44,706 nt of DNA from Anaerolineae bacterium (GCA_028284565.1 JANQRM010000159.1:1-44706); one strand, 5' to 3'; shown: positions 34,970 to 43,805, counted from the first letter of the stretch. Notes: a model not told the origin generated them from the sequence alone. Numbers and translations: made by a program.

Positions 34970-34975
34970 TATAAT
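34970..34975 (+). promoter_or_regulatory. -10 hexamer TATAAT for the ATP-grasp operon
   Basis: A perfect TATAAT 42 bases before the first ATP-grasp gene. The -35 (TTCCAT at 18 bases) is weak, so an activator may be needed. No gene lies in 34760-35016. Confidence 0.45.
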
Positions 34976-35016
34976 AGAATCTATGTTGATGTATTCGGGA
35001 AGAGAATAGAGTCCTC

Positions 35017-36231
35017 ATGAAGGAAAAACACACTGTCCTGTTTATATCTAGTACCTTCAAAGGCATGACCATGATTCAGCACGTCAGGGCGATGAATTGT
35101 TATGTCTTGCTCTTGACGGAAGAGGGTCTACGCCACGAGCATTGGCCCCATAACAGCATTGATGAAGCCTTTTACACACCTGATTTAGCCAAATATCAGG
35201 ATGTCATCAATACTGTCAGTTATCTTTGTCGGGGACACTCGATTGATTACATCGTGCCTCTTGATGAATTTGAAGTCGAATTGGTATCCATGTTGCGAGA
35301 GCATCTGCGTCTACCAGGGATGGGCGTGACGGCGACCCGCAAGTTCCGTGACAAACTCACGATGCGGGAACTGGCTCATAATGGCAATATCAGTGTCCCC
35401 GAATTTGTACAGATTAAAAATTACGATGACCTACGCGACTTTATGGACACGATACCCGCCCCGTGGATATTGAAGCCTCGTTCTGAAGCGAGTGCAATGG
35501 GTATCAAAAAAATCGAGGATAGCGAACAACTCTGGCGAACGCTTGATGAATTGGGGGATAAGCAATCGTATTATCTATTAGAGCGATTTCTGCCCGGTGA
35601 TGTCTACCATGCCGATTCGGTTGTGTTGGATGGCGATGTCATCTTCACGAGTGCGCAAGTCTATGGTGCGCCGCCGATGTCGATTTATCAGGGTGGGGGA
35701 GTCTTCAACAGCCGTATCATGCCTTATGATGGAAAGCTGACGACGCAAATTCGCCAACTCAATGAACAAGTCATTGCCTGTCTAGGGATGGTCAATGGTG
35801 TAACACATACAGAATTTATCAAAGCGTATGAAGACGGGAGACTTTACTTCCTCGAATCGGCGGCACGGGTTGGTGGCGCACACATCGCCGAAATGATTGA
35901 ATACGGCACTAATATCAACCTCTGGCGGGAATGGGGACGCTTACTCGTCTCGCAACTCCGCAACGAACCTTACGTATTGCCAAAGGTAAAACAGAAGTAT
36001 GCTGGTCTCATGATGTCCCTTGCCAAGCAAGAGTATCCCGATTTATCGGCTTATGACGATGCTGAAGTGGTTTGGCGGGCGAAGAAAGCCTATCATGCTG
36101 GTTTGATCATGGTTTCAGACCATCACGAGCGAGTAGACGAATTGATCGAACAATATACACACCGATTTGCCACCGATTTTATGGCAGTTGCACCACCAAT
36201 GGGTACACAACGTACCGGGAGAACAGGGTAA
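35017..36231 (+). CDS. ATP-grasp ligase 1 (CarB/BiotinC-like)
   Basis: A 404-residue ligase. The N-terminal Rossmann-like part (TVLFISSTFKGMTMIQHVRA) and IDYIVPLDEFEVELVSMLRE resemble the pre-ATP-grasp domain. The ATP-grasp core has K153 in PWILKPRSEASAMGIKKI, the hinge YYLLERFLPGDVYHADSV and the metal-binding E280-S-A-A-R284 in FLESAARVGGAHIAEM. Such enzymes join a carboxylate, via an acyl-phosphate, to an amine or thiol. It opens a six-gene operon; the next start lies three bases past its stop. Substrates are unknown. Confidence 0.85.
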   Translation: MKEKHTVLFISSTFKGMTMIQHVRAMNCYVLLLTEEGLRHEHWPHNSIDEAFYTPDLAKYQDVINTVSYLCRGHSIDYIVPLDEFEVELVSMLREHLRLPGMGVTATRKFRDKLTMRELAHNGNISVPEFVQIKNYDDLRDFMDTIPAPWILKPRSEASAMGIKKIEDSEQLWRTLDELGDKQSYYLLERFLPGDVYHADSVVLDGDVIFTSAQVYGAPPMSIYQGGGVFNSRIMPYDGKLTTQIRQLNEQVIACLGMVNGVTHTEFIKAYEDGRLYFLESAARVGGAHIAEMIEYGTNINLWREWGRLLVSQLRNEPYVLPKVKQKYAGLMMSLAKQEYPDLSAYDDAEVVWRAKKAYHAGLIMVSDHHERVDELIEQYTHRFATDFMAVAPPMGTQRTGRTG

Positions 36232-36234
36232 TAC

Positions 36235-37449
36235 GTGTCGAAGAAACGCAACAACATTCCCAAATTCACACCGAACTATCCACATTATGAGGATAGTCAC
36301 CTACTCACAATTCCAGAACGCCTGAACTCACAGTCCCCCTTTACCGGACGTGGGGTTGTCATGGCATATGTCGATGCAGGCTTCTATCCACATCCGGATA
36401 TAGCAGACCGTATTCAACGCTTTGTTGATGCCACAACGTCTACCATCAAAGAGTCCAACACCATCACCAAAATTGGTCCGCCCAGCTGGCATGGGATGAT
36501 GGTTGCTACGGTGGGGTCTGGCAACGGCGCAATGTCAAATGGAATATATCGGAGCCTTGCCCCAGAGAGTCAATTGGTTCTCATTAAAGTGAGCAACCCC
36601 AAATATCATGTCCGCGAAGCCGATATTCGACGCGGCTTCGATTGGCTTGTCAAACATCATGTCAAATACAACATCCGAGTGGTGAATGTCTCGGTGGGTG
36701 GAGATAGGGTGAGTCATGACCCAGACCATCCTCTGCATAAAGCTGTTCGACAGCTGACAGAAGCCGGTGTTGTCGTGGTTATCGCATCGGGCAATCGGGG
36801 GATCGAACGACTTGTCCCTCCCGCTAGTTCACCAGAAGGCATTATCGTTGGAGGCTATGATGACCGCAATACACTACATCAAAAAGAGTGGGTTGACTAT
36901 CATAGCAATTATGGCGAAGCCTATGATGAAACGCCCAAACCCGATGTCATTGCACCTGCACAATGGATTCCCTCACCGCTAATGCCAGATACGGAAGTGG
37001 CAAACGAAAGTTTGTGGCTGGGTGGAATCCTCGATGAGGATGAACCTTCTACAGTGAATAAGCTCATATTAAAAGGGTATCGTGACTTGCACATCCCCAA
37101 GCAAAAAGCAAAGAAACCCACGAAGAAACTCTATGACCAACTCCAACAACGCATCCATGACCACAAGTTGATTAATTCGCTTTATCAGCATGTGGATGGG
37201 ACATCCGTTGCTGCTCCGATTGTCTCTTCATTAGTTGCTCAAATGATTGAGGTGAATCCAGCACTCACACCGGAACAAATTCGCACGATTTTACAGGATA
37301 CTGCGCAACTCATTGATTTCATTCCGCCTGTTAAACAGGGTGCAGGCGCTATCCAAGTGGATGAAGCCGTTCAAGCTGTGATTCGACAACGAGATAAATC
37401 AGTTATCCTTTGTAATCATCCACTTGCCTCAACACGGAGTGCAATATGA
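36235..37449 (+). CDS. intracellular subtilase (S8 family)
   Basis: A 404-residue serine protease without a signal peptide. The catalytic set is intact: D47 (VVMAYVDAGFYPHPDI), H86 (WHGMMVATVGSG), oxyanion N187 (VIASGNRG) and S324 (DGTSVAAPIV). A 70-residue insertion rich in charged residues (about 250-320, including KQKAKKPTKKLYDQL) lies just before the serine. The start is GTG 36235. Its stop overlaps the esterase start (ATGA). A protease embedded between ligase genes suggests processing of a peptide or protein intermediate rather than general proteolysis, which is inference. Confidence 0.85.
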   Translation: MSKKRNNIPKFTPNYPHYEDSHLLTIPERLNSQSPFTGRGVVMAYVDAGFYPHPDIADRIQRFVDATTSTIKESNTITKIGPPSWHGMMVATVGSGNGAMSNGIYRSLAPESQLVLIKVSNPKYHVREADIRRGFDWLVKHHVKYNIRVVNVSVGGDRVSHDPDHPLHKAVRQLTEAGVVVVIASGNRGIERLVPPASSPEGIIVGGYDDRNTLHQKEWVDYHSNYGEAYDETPKPDVIAPAQWIPSPLMPDTEVANESLWLGGILDEDEPSTVNKLILKGYRDLHIPKQKAKKPTKKLYDQLQQRIHDHKLINSLYQHVDGTSVAAPIVSSLVAQMIEVNPALTPEQIRTILQDTAQLIDFIPPVKQGAGAIQVDEAVQAVIRQRDKSVILCNHPLASTRSAI

Positions 37450-38165
37450 ATCGAGAATATCACCGTTGGTATAGTCCTTCACTCAATCGGGACATGGAGA
37501 TGCTCATCTTTGGTCATGCTGGGGCGCGAGTGCTAGTGTTCCCAACATCGCAAGGTCGCTATTTTGAGTGGGAAGATCGAGGCATGATTGGCTCTTTGGG
37601 ACATCACATCGATGAAGGCTGGCTCCAGCTCTACTGTGTGGATAGTGTCGATGCCGAAAGCTGGTATTGTAGCTGGGCGCATCCGGGCGGACGTGCTTAT
37701 CGCCATCATCAATATTTTGAATACCTCCTCAATGAAGTCTTACCCCTCAGTAACGCCAAGAATCACAATTCCTTCTTGATGACAATGGGCGCGAGTTTTG
37801 GCGCATACCATGCCATGACTTTTGGACTCAAATACCCCGACAAAGTTGATCGTATTCTAGCATTTAGCGGTGTCTATGATATTCGTGGTTGGACAGATGG
37901 CTTTTCTGACGATTATGTCTATTTCAATAACCCCATCCAGTTTATTGAGCATGAGTCAGACCCTTACAGACTCAGCCGGTTGCATCACCTTGACATCATC
38001 ATGGCAGTCGGACGCGAAGATCGCTTGCTGAATAGTTCGCGGGAGATGTCGCGGGTGTTGTGGTCAAAAGGCATCGGGAATGCTTTGCGCGAATGGGATG
38101 GATGGTCGCACGACTGGCCCTATTGGCAAAAGATGATGCACCTCTACATTAATGGGCATGACTAG
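37446..38165 (+). CDS. alpha/beta-hydrolase esterase (esterase D-like)
   Basis: A 239-residue cytoplasmic esterase. The N-terminus (YHRWYSPSLNRDMEMLIFGH) and VFPTSQGRYFEWEDRGM resemble the putative-esterase family. The nucleophile is S117 in GASFGAYHAM, the acid is probably in GREDRLL and the histidine in GWSHDWPYW (about 225). It overlaps the subtilase by four bases, so it is co-translated. A thioesterase-like release or hydrolysis step is possible. Confidence 0.8.
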   Translation: MNREYHRWYSPSLNRDMEMLIFGHAGARVLVFPTSQGRYFEWEDRGMIGSLGHHIDEGWLQLYCVDSVDAESWYCSWAHPGGRAYRHHQYFEYLLNEVLPLSNAKNHNSFLMTMGASFGAYHAMTFGLKYPDKVDRILAFSGVYDIRGWTDGFSDDYVYFNNPIQFIEHESDPYRLSRLHHLDIIMAVGREDRLLNSSREMSRVLWSKGIGNALREWDGWSHDWPYWQKMMHLYINGHD

Positions 38166-38220
38166 TCGGATAGGGTATAGTTAAACAACTCAATTTAATT
38201 TTCATACTAGGATTTTTTCT

Positions 38221-39180
38221 GTGACAACTTCAAAACAAACAGACTCGATTCGGATTGGCTTAATTGTCGGACGGGAATGGTCATGGCCCCCCGCTTTCCT
38301 TGATGAAGTCAACAGTCGAACCAGTAAGACAGGGGTGACAGCGGAATACGTCAAAATCGGCGGAACATATATGAACGAACCCTGTCCCTACCGCGTGATT
38401 GTTGACCGAATCTCTCACGAAGTCCCATATTATCGGGCGTATCTCAAAAATGCGGCGTTGCAAGGCACAAAAGTCGTCAACGACCCCTTCATGTGGTCAG
38501 CTGATGACAAGTTCTTCGGCACATCCTTATTGATGAAGCTCGGTATTGCCGTCCCCAAAACGATTGTCCTCCCCAACAAAGAATATATCGAGGGCATCAG
38601 CCATACGGAAAGCTTGCGGAATCTGGAGTTCCCGATGGATTGGGACAAAATTGTAGAGAGAGTGGGCGGTTTCCCCTGCGTCCTCAAAGACATTCATGGG
38701 GGAGGCTGGCGGTCTGTCTATATCGTGAATTCAATGGATGAACTCTGGCATGATTACAATACAAGTGGTCTGTTGACGATGATTTTACAAGAATTCATCA
38801 GATGGGAAGGCTATGCGCGTTGTATGGGCATTGGTCAAAAAGAAGTTCGCGTGATGGACTATGATCCGGGACAACGCTATTATGCCCCCGAACATAACTT
38901 TTCGGCAGAGATGGCACAAACCCTCCACGACCAGACTTTGGCTATCTGTCAGGCTTTTGGTTATGACATGAATACCTGTGAGTTCGCTATCCGTGATGGT
39001 GTGCCGTATGCGATTGATTTCATGAATCCTGCCCCAGATATGGATGTCAATTCACTCGGAAAAAACCATTTCGACTGGATGGTCAATACGATGGCGGATG
39101 TCATGATTGAGCTGGCATTATCGGATAAGGCAACACGAAGTCGGTATCATTGGGGTCAATTGGTTCATCAATCCAATTAG
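38221..39180 (+). CDS. ATP-grasp ligase 2 (RimK/GshB-like)
   Basis: A 319-residue ligase starting at GTG 38221, with AGGA eight bases upstream. The N-terminal domain has IRIGLIVGREWSWPPAFLDE; WSADDKFFGTSLLMKLGIAVPKT is the pre-ATP linker seen in RimK- and glutathione-synthetase-like enzymes. K156 (FPCVLKDIHGGGWRSVY) contacts ATP, and D266-F-M-N269 binds metal. RimK-type enzymes add amino acids to a carboxyl terminus. A 55-base gap separates it from the esterase gene, the widest in the operon, and may hold a secondary promoter. Confidence 0.85.
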   Translation: MTTSKQTDSIRIGLIVGREWSWPPAFLDEVNSRTSKTGVTAEYVKIGGTYMNEPCPYRVIVDRISHEVPYYRAYLKNAALQGTKVVNDPFMWSADDKFFGTSLLMKLGIAVPKTIVLPNKEYIEGISHTESLRNLEFPMDWDKIVERVGGFPCVLKDIHGGGWRSVYIVNSMDELWHDYNTSGLLTMILQEFIRWEGYARCMGIGQKEVRVMDYDPGQRYYAPEHNFSAEMAQTLHDQTLAICQAFGYDMNTCEFAIRDGVPYAIDFMNPAPDMDVNSLGKNHFDWMVNTMADVMIELALSDKATRSRYHWGQLVHQSN

Positions 39181-39191
39181 AGGTCGTGAGC

Positions 39192-40541
39192 ATGGAATTT
39201 AACGCTATCATTCAAGAATATCACGACTTATTTACGGACGAGATCGCAGAAGAAACCGATGCCTTAATGCGGAAGACTCTCAAAGAGCGGACACTCTATT
39301 TTGGCAATCGCCCTCTGTGTTTGGTTCTTCGCCCTCACTTTTATCGTGAGGATGATTGGCACTTCTTGAAGCAAAGTCTTGAAACGCTCCTGAGTGCCTT
39401 CTCTCGCGCTCATAATGTGTGTATTCAGGATGACAGTTATCGAGAAAAATTGTTTCTGCATGACTATGAAGAAGAACTGTTTACGATTGATAATGACATC
39501 CAGTGTCCATGGTCATCTTCTCGGTTGGATACCTTTTATCTTCCCGAACAGCGCATCCTCAAATGTGTTGAATACAACGCAGAAACACCCGCTGGGATTG
39601 GGTATAACGACGTACTCGCCGATGTGTTTGATGAACTCGGACCCATGAAACAGTTCGGCAAAAAGTATCATCTTCAACCAATGCGATCACTCGATACGCT
39701 AAGAGATGCGTTGCTCAAAGCCTATGGTGAGTGGGGTGGGCAAAACAAGCCTCAAGTCGGCATTCTTGATTGGGGCGATGTCCCGACACTCAATGAGCAT
39801 GAAATTACCCGTGACTACTTAGAGCGACATGGATTCAAAGCAAAATTAGCTGACCCTCGCGCACTCGATTACCGAGATGGGGAATTACGCTTTGAAGACT
39901 TCCGCATTGATCTGGTGTATAAGCGGGTGTTGTATAGTGAATTGGTCGAACTTATGGGGATGGACAATGCCTTAATCCGTGCGGTTCGTGACCGCGCCGT
40001 TTGCATCACCAATTCCCCGAGTGCCAAACTCATGTCGAAAAAAGCCAGCCTAGCGATGCTGAGCGATGAGGATAACTCACACCTCTTTACTACCAAGCAA
40101 CTCCAAGCAATTTCAGCACATATCCCTTGGACACGAGTCGTCGGAGAACGAAAGACGAATTTTCATGGACAAGAAATCGACCTGATTCCCTACATTGCAG
40201 AAAATCGAGAACGCTTTGTATTGAAACCCAACGATGATTATGGTGGACATGGCGTTGTATTGGGATGGGAATGTTCCGCAGATGGTTGGGATGCAACCCT
40301 CAAGCAAGCCTTAGAATCACCCCATGTGGTACAAGAGAAGGTGGACCTTGCACAACGGGCGTTTCCTTCATGGATAAATGGCGAGTTGGATATTAGCAAT
40401 CGCTATGTCGATGCCGACCCTTATGCCTTCAACGGAAATGAAATCTATGGCTGTCTAACCCGTCTCTCCCCCTTAGCACTGCTCAATGTGACAGCAGGTG
40501 GTGGCTCCGTTGTCCCCACTTACATCGTTCGTGAATCCTAG
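39192..40541 (+). CDS. ATP-grasp ligase 3 (circularly permuted / glutathionylspermidine-synthase-like)
   Basis: A 449-residue protein of a third ATP-grasp type. ILKCVEYNAETPAGIGYND (about 122-140) and the late FVLKPNDDYGGHGVVLGWE (about 342-360) match the circularly permuted ATP-grasp group, where the metal-binding acidic motif precedes the nucleotide lysine. It ends TAGGGSVVPTYIV. GAGG and ATG 39192 decide the start against an upstream in-frame reading from 39150 that would overlap the previous gene. The group makes amide bonds between amino acids or polyamines. Eleven bases separate it from ligase 2. Confidence 0.8.
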   Translation: MEFNAIIQEYHDLFTDEIAEETDALMRKTLKERTLYFGNRPLCLVLRPHFYREDDWHFLKQSLETLLSAFSRAHNVCIQDDSYREKLFLHDYEEELFTIDNDIQCPWSSSRLDTFYLPEQRILKCVEYNAETPAGIGYNDVLADVFDELGPMKQFGKKYHLQPMRSLDTLRDALLKAYGEWGGQNKPQVGILDWGDVPTLNEHEITRDYLERHGFKAKLADPRALDYRDGELRFEDFRIDLVYKRVLYSELVELMGMDNALIRAVRDRAVCITNSPSAKLMSKKASLAMLSDEDNSHLFTTKQLQAISAHIPWTRVVGERKTNFHGQEIDLIPYIAENRERFVLKPNDDYGGHGVVLGWECSADGWDATLKQALESPHVVQEKVDLAQRAFPSWINGELDISNRYVDADPYAFNGNEIYGCLTRLSPLALLNVTAGGGSVVPTYIVRES

Positions 40542-40547
40542 TCGGCC

Positions 40548-41030
40548 GTGACGAAATCACGAACATCCTATCCATGTCGAACCTTGTGCGTTGGGGCAGT
40601 TGTATTAAAAGATGCCTCTGTGTTACTGGTGCGTCAAACCTATGGCGAACTTGAAGGCAAATGGAGCATTCCATGGGGCTATATTGACAATAACGAAACA
40701 CCAGACCAAGCTGTGCTTCGTGAAACATTGGAAGAGGGCGGGATAATAGCAGAGCTAGATGGGCTGTTAGGTATACAAAATCATCGCCATACCAACGGCG
40801 ATTTGCGCTTGTATCTGCTATTCTTATGTCGCCATGTTGACGGAGAGCCTACCCCTGATGGACATGAAACGGATGATGTGCGCTATTTCACCCTGGATGA
40901 CCTCATGGCAGATGTGGACACAATTGATGAATTTTGCTTCTGGCTTGCCAAACGCGTATTAAATGGAACGATGACCCGTATTCCATCTAAGTCAGACAAC
41001 CCTTACACCCCTCATCTGGCATTTTTCTAG
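40548..41030 (+). CDS. NUDIX hydrolase
   Basis: A 160-residue NUDIX protein, start GTG 40548, six bases after ligase 3. The Nudix box is complete: G-Y-I-D-N-N-E, seven residues, then RETLEEGGI. It hydrolyses nucleoside diphosphates linked to another moiety. CVGAVVLKDASVLLVRQTYG and GKWSIPWGYI are typical of the family. In the operon it could clear nucleotide by-products or act on an adenylated intermediate. Confidence 0.9.
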   Translation: MTKSRTSYPCRTLCVGAVVLKDASVLLVRQTYGELEGKWSIPWGYIDNNETPDQAVLRETLEEGGIIAELDGLLGIQNHRHTNGDLRLYLLFLCRHVDGEPTPDGHETDDVRYFTLDDLMADVDTIDEFCFWLAKRVLNGTMTRIPSKSDNPYTPHLAFF

Positions 41031-41416
41031 GATTGTTCTAAGAAGGGATAGTGCCTCTAACAATTGGATATTCAGATAATACAAATAATCGATGATTTGT
41101 AATCAAAGTGTCGGGTATTCTCTTTGCTAAAATCATTAAATGGGGGTAGTGATTAAATAGTAGGTGGTGGACAGAAAATAAGATTTGCAAGTCTCTCCTT
41201 ATGAAATGGGGGAGAGATTTAGAGGGGGAGAAAATTAAGCTTTAACATCAATGAAGTGCGGGTTCAAGCAGTCTCCATTTTGTGGGTTTAATGATGCCTC
41301 CATCAAGCGTATCACTTATCTTTCTACCACTACCCATCATTAAATAGGTTATGTGTCAAAGTCAAGCCATTAGGAAAGAGGGCAGATAGTAATATCTATC
41401 CACCCTCAATTTTTAG
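41031..41416. other. intergenic stretch with a hairpin and MITE-like imperfect inverted arms
   Basis: No gene. TCTCTCC / GGAGAGA at 41192-41217 forms a seven-base stem that may serve convergent transcripts. Imperfect arms at about 41132-41155 and 41322-41348 share GGGTAGTG in inverted orientation and ATCATTAAAT directly, resembling a small non-autonomous element, but the match is weak. At 41354-41367 the 14 bases TGTCAAAGTCAAGC repeat those in the promoter at 42298-42311. Confidence 0.3.
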
Positions 41417-42226
41417 TTATTTCAAGTCGGTAACGGTGGCGCGCCCCATCATCGTGCCAAACATTGACGAGGCGGTTGATCGGGGGAGGAAGTTCATCAT
41501 GCGATTCATGACACGGTTCATCCGACCCGGAATCACGACGGATTTACTTCCCAGTGCCTTTAAGGACTCTTTGACCACGTCATCGGCATTCATCCATGGC
41601 ATCGGGACACTACTCATATCCATACCTTCAACCTCAGCCATCTCGGTTCGGGTTGCACCGGGAGCCAAGACCTGTACATCAATCCCATAGGATTTCAATT
41701 CAACATGGAGGGCTTCACCTAAACTCAAGCTATAGGCTTTAGTGGCGGCGTAATTCGCCATGTAGGGCGTTCCCATATAAGCGGCGATAGAGGAAACCAG
41801 AATAACGCCACCTCGTCCGCGAGCCTTCATCTTTTCAGCGAAGTGGTAGGACAATTGCATGGGTGCGACGACATTTAAGTTGACCGTCCGTGTCCGAATC
41901 GCCAGACTTTGCTTGAGGAATTGCCCCGGTGCGGCACTGCCTGCATTGTTGACGATCAAACCGACATCTAAATCTCGGGTTGCAAATTCAATGGCTTGAA
42001 GGTACTCAGCAGAGGTCAAATCAACAGGAAGGGGACGAACTTCGGTATTATACTTGTTCATGAGCTCTTGCGCGAGAGATTCCAACCGTTGCTGACGCGC
42101 GATAATCACGAGATTGAAACCGGCTTCTGCCAATTGGCGGGCATACTCGACACCGATGCCGGAGGATGCGCCGGTTACGACTGCCCACGGACCATATTGC
42201 TTGAGCAAGGAGGCTTGCTTAGACAT
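41417..42226 (-). CDS. short-chain dehydrogenase under a MerR-type promoter
   Basis: A 269-residue SDR: TGASSGIGVEYARQLAE, VNNAGSAAPG (about 90), the catalytic serine in VSSIAAYMGTP and Y-A-A-T-K (about 163). The C-terminal region (SMFGTMMGRAT) is hydrophobic and may associate with membrane. AAAGG seven bases before ATG 42226 sets the start; a longer frame to 42313 would cross the promoter palindrome. The promoter at 42279-42309 is of MerR type, so the gene is probably induced by a MerR-family sensor encoded elsewhere. Confidence 0.85.
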   Translation of the reverse strand: MSKQASLLKQYGPWAVVTGASSGIGVEYARQLAEAGFNLVIIARQQRLESLAQELMNKYNTEVRPLPVDLTSAEYLQAIEFATRDLDVGLIVNNAGSAAPGQFLKQSLAIRTRTVNLNVVAPMQLSYHFAEKMKARGRGGVILVSSIAAYMGTPYMANYAATKAYSLSLGEALHVELKSYGIDVQVLAPGATRTEMAEVEGMDMSSVPMPWMNADDVVKESLKALGSKSVVIPGRMNRVMNRMMNFLPRSTASSMFGTMMGRATVTDLK

Positions 42227-42278
42227 AAGATTGCCTTTCGACTGTTTAACATAGGAATGAATATCATCCATCTCAAAC

Positions 42279-42309
42279 ACCTTACAGTTTGACACAATGT
42301 CAAAGTCAA
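42279..42309 (-). promoter_or_regulatory. MerR-type promoter with 19-bp spacer and spacer palindrome
   Basis: On the minus strand, -35 TTGACT (42309-42304), a 19-base spacer and -10 TAAGGT (42284-42279). The spacer holds the perfect inverted repeat TTTGACA-TTG-TGTCAAA (42288-42304, overlapping the -35 by one base). Overlong spacers with a central dyad are the defining mark of MerR/SoxR/CueR-controlled promoters. Confidence 0.6.
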
Positions 42310-42401
42310 GCACTTTGTCGAGATTGACGATAAAATTGGATTTCCAAATTCCTTGCTTTCATTGGCGAAGTGGTTTACCATTGGTGGCTAAGCGGTCTAT
42401 G

Positions 42402-42415
42402 CTGGTATAGACCAG
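42402..42415. promoter_or_regulatory. GntR (DasR/NagR-like) operator
   Basis: CTGGTATAGACCAG is a palindrome very close to the dre/NagR consensus (TGGTCTAGACCA) of HutC-type GntR regulators. A second half-match (GGTCTAT) starts at 42394. It lies about 100 bases before the sugar-binding protein gene. Confidence 0.55.
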
Positions 42416-42511
42416 TCATGAAGTCGCCAAGATATTGAGGAGGTGTCTATCGAAACAGCGCAACAAACTCAACATTCTCCAAATAAATGTTTAATTAAGA
42501 AAGGTTCGTCC

Positions 42512-43753
42512 ATGCGACACTCAAAACGTCTATTAATCCTCACACTCTTGACAGTTTTCGCTGTTATCTCCACAGGCTCACTCTCACTTGCACAAGACAC
42601 AACAATTTCGTTTATCACACCATCTTGGGGTGTTCCACCCGATCAAGATGCTTTAGCCGCATTTACAGCAGAAACAGGCATTGCAGTTGAAATACAATCC
42701 GTACAAACAGCAGAATTATTCAGCCAAGTCCAAATTGCATCTGCAACTGGGGAAGTTGCGGCAGATGTCATTTTCTTGACTGAGGAAGCACCCTCCAATG
42801 TCGTTGCCACGGGGAATATGTTGCCACTCAATGATTTTATTGAGAACGATTCCGATCTCAATGTTGATGATATCGAAAAGCTCGATTTTTGGACGACAGA
42901 TGGCAATGTCTACGGTATTACCAGCTACCTCCAATTGGTGATGATTGATTACAATGCGGCTCGACTCGCAGAAGCGGGCTTTGATTCTCCGCCGACGACA
43001 TGGGCAGAATTTCGCGAACAAGCGGTTGCCATTAAAGAGGCTGGAATAGCAGAATACCCGATTTCATTTGCCGCAAATGATTGGTCATGGTACTTGATGG
43101 CGTTGTCAATGGGTGACCCTATGTTTGACGAAGACCTCAACCCAGTCTTTGCCGACGAAGGATCAAAAGCTCGTGAGGCGATGGCGATGTTACTCAGTTT
43201 CTTTGAAGACGAGCTGATTAGCCCGGAAATGCTGGCAGGTTCGGTCACCCAACATTCGTTCTTCTGGAGTGGTGGCGGTGTGTTCCACCAAGCATGGCAG
43301 GGTTCACTTCGAGTTGCGAACAACCCTGATGCTTCGGAACAAGCTCCTGATGTAGAGTATATGTTGCTTCCAGAGGTGGGTAACACATGGAGCTTCCCGG
43401 CGGCAATCGGTATTTCCGCCAATTCAGAAAACCCCGAAGCGGCATGGGAATTCGTCAAATGGTACTTGAGTGAGCAAAACCAAATTGATATCTATAACGC
43501 TTATGGTCTTGTCCCATCTCGGACCTCTGTGCAACAAGGTCTTGATGAAGAAGGTGCGATTGCTGGGTTTGATGTCATTGCAGAACAAAGTATGCATGTC
43601 AATGAACTTCCCAGACAAGCACTCTGGTGGGGTATTTTTGCTTCAACAGTAGAAGAAACTGTCCTCACAGCGGCGCAAACCGGTATGTCCGCCGATGAAG
43701 CGATTGATTTGCTCGCTGAAGAATGGAACAACCTACGCGACGAGTTCGAGTAA
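42512..43753 (+). CDS. sugar ABC transporter substrate-binding protein
   Basis: A 413-residue exported binding protein. The signal peptide is MRHSKRLLILTLLTVFAVIS and ends near SLAQ. The mature part has TISFITPSWGVPPDQDALAAF, VAADVIFLTEEAPSNVV, FWTTDGNVYGITSYLQLVMI (hinge region) and GISANSENPEAAWEFVKWYLSEQN, as in family 1 (maltose/oligosaccharide) binding proteins. AAAGG before ATG 42512 sets the start. The permease follows after a REP-like hairpin. The DasR/NagR-like operator upstream hints at amino-sugar control. Confidence 0.9.
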   Translation: MRHSKRLLILTLLTVFAVISTGSLSLAQDTTISFITPSWGVPPDQDALAAFTAETGIAVEIQSVQTAELFSQVQIASATGEVAADVIFLTEEAPSNVVATGNMLPLNDFIENDSDLNVDDIEKLDFWTTDGNVYGITSYLQLVMIDYNAARLAEAGFDSPPTTWAEFREQAVAIKEAGIAEYPISFAANDWSWYLMALSMGDPMFDEDLNPVFADEGSKAREAMAMLLSFFEDELISPEMLAGSVTQHSFFWSGGGVFHQAWQGSLRVANNPDASEQAPDVEYMLLPEVGNTWSFPAAIGISANSENPEAAWEFVKWYLSEQNQIDIYNAYGLVPSRTSVQQGLDEEGAIAGFDVIAEQSMHVNELPRQALWWGIFASTVEETVLTAAQTGMSADEAIDLLAEEWNNLRDEFE

Positions 43754-43777
43754 ATCGCTTCCAATTAATAGCGTTAT

Positions 43778-43805
43778 GTAGGGGCGGTTCGCGAATCGCC
43801 CTTAC
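43778..43805. repeat. REP-like palindrome between binding protein and permease
   Basis: GTAGGGGCG and CGCCCTTAC pair over nine positions (one G-T) around GTTCGCGAAT, itself containing TTCGCGAA. Such GC-rich palindromes between binding-protein and permease genes, as in malE-malF, stabilise the upstream message. Confidence 0.55.

Noticed and set aside
34760..35016. Search for a precursor peptide gene in front of the ATP-grasp operon
   Set aside because: Only short frames without a ribosome-binding site or core-peptide pattern were seen, so a graspetide-type assignment is not supported.
41354..42311. 14-base direct repeat flanking the SDR gene as an integration signature
   Set aside because: In a window this long a few 14-base matches are expected by chance, and the second copy is better explained as a promoter element.
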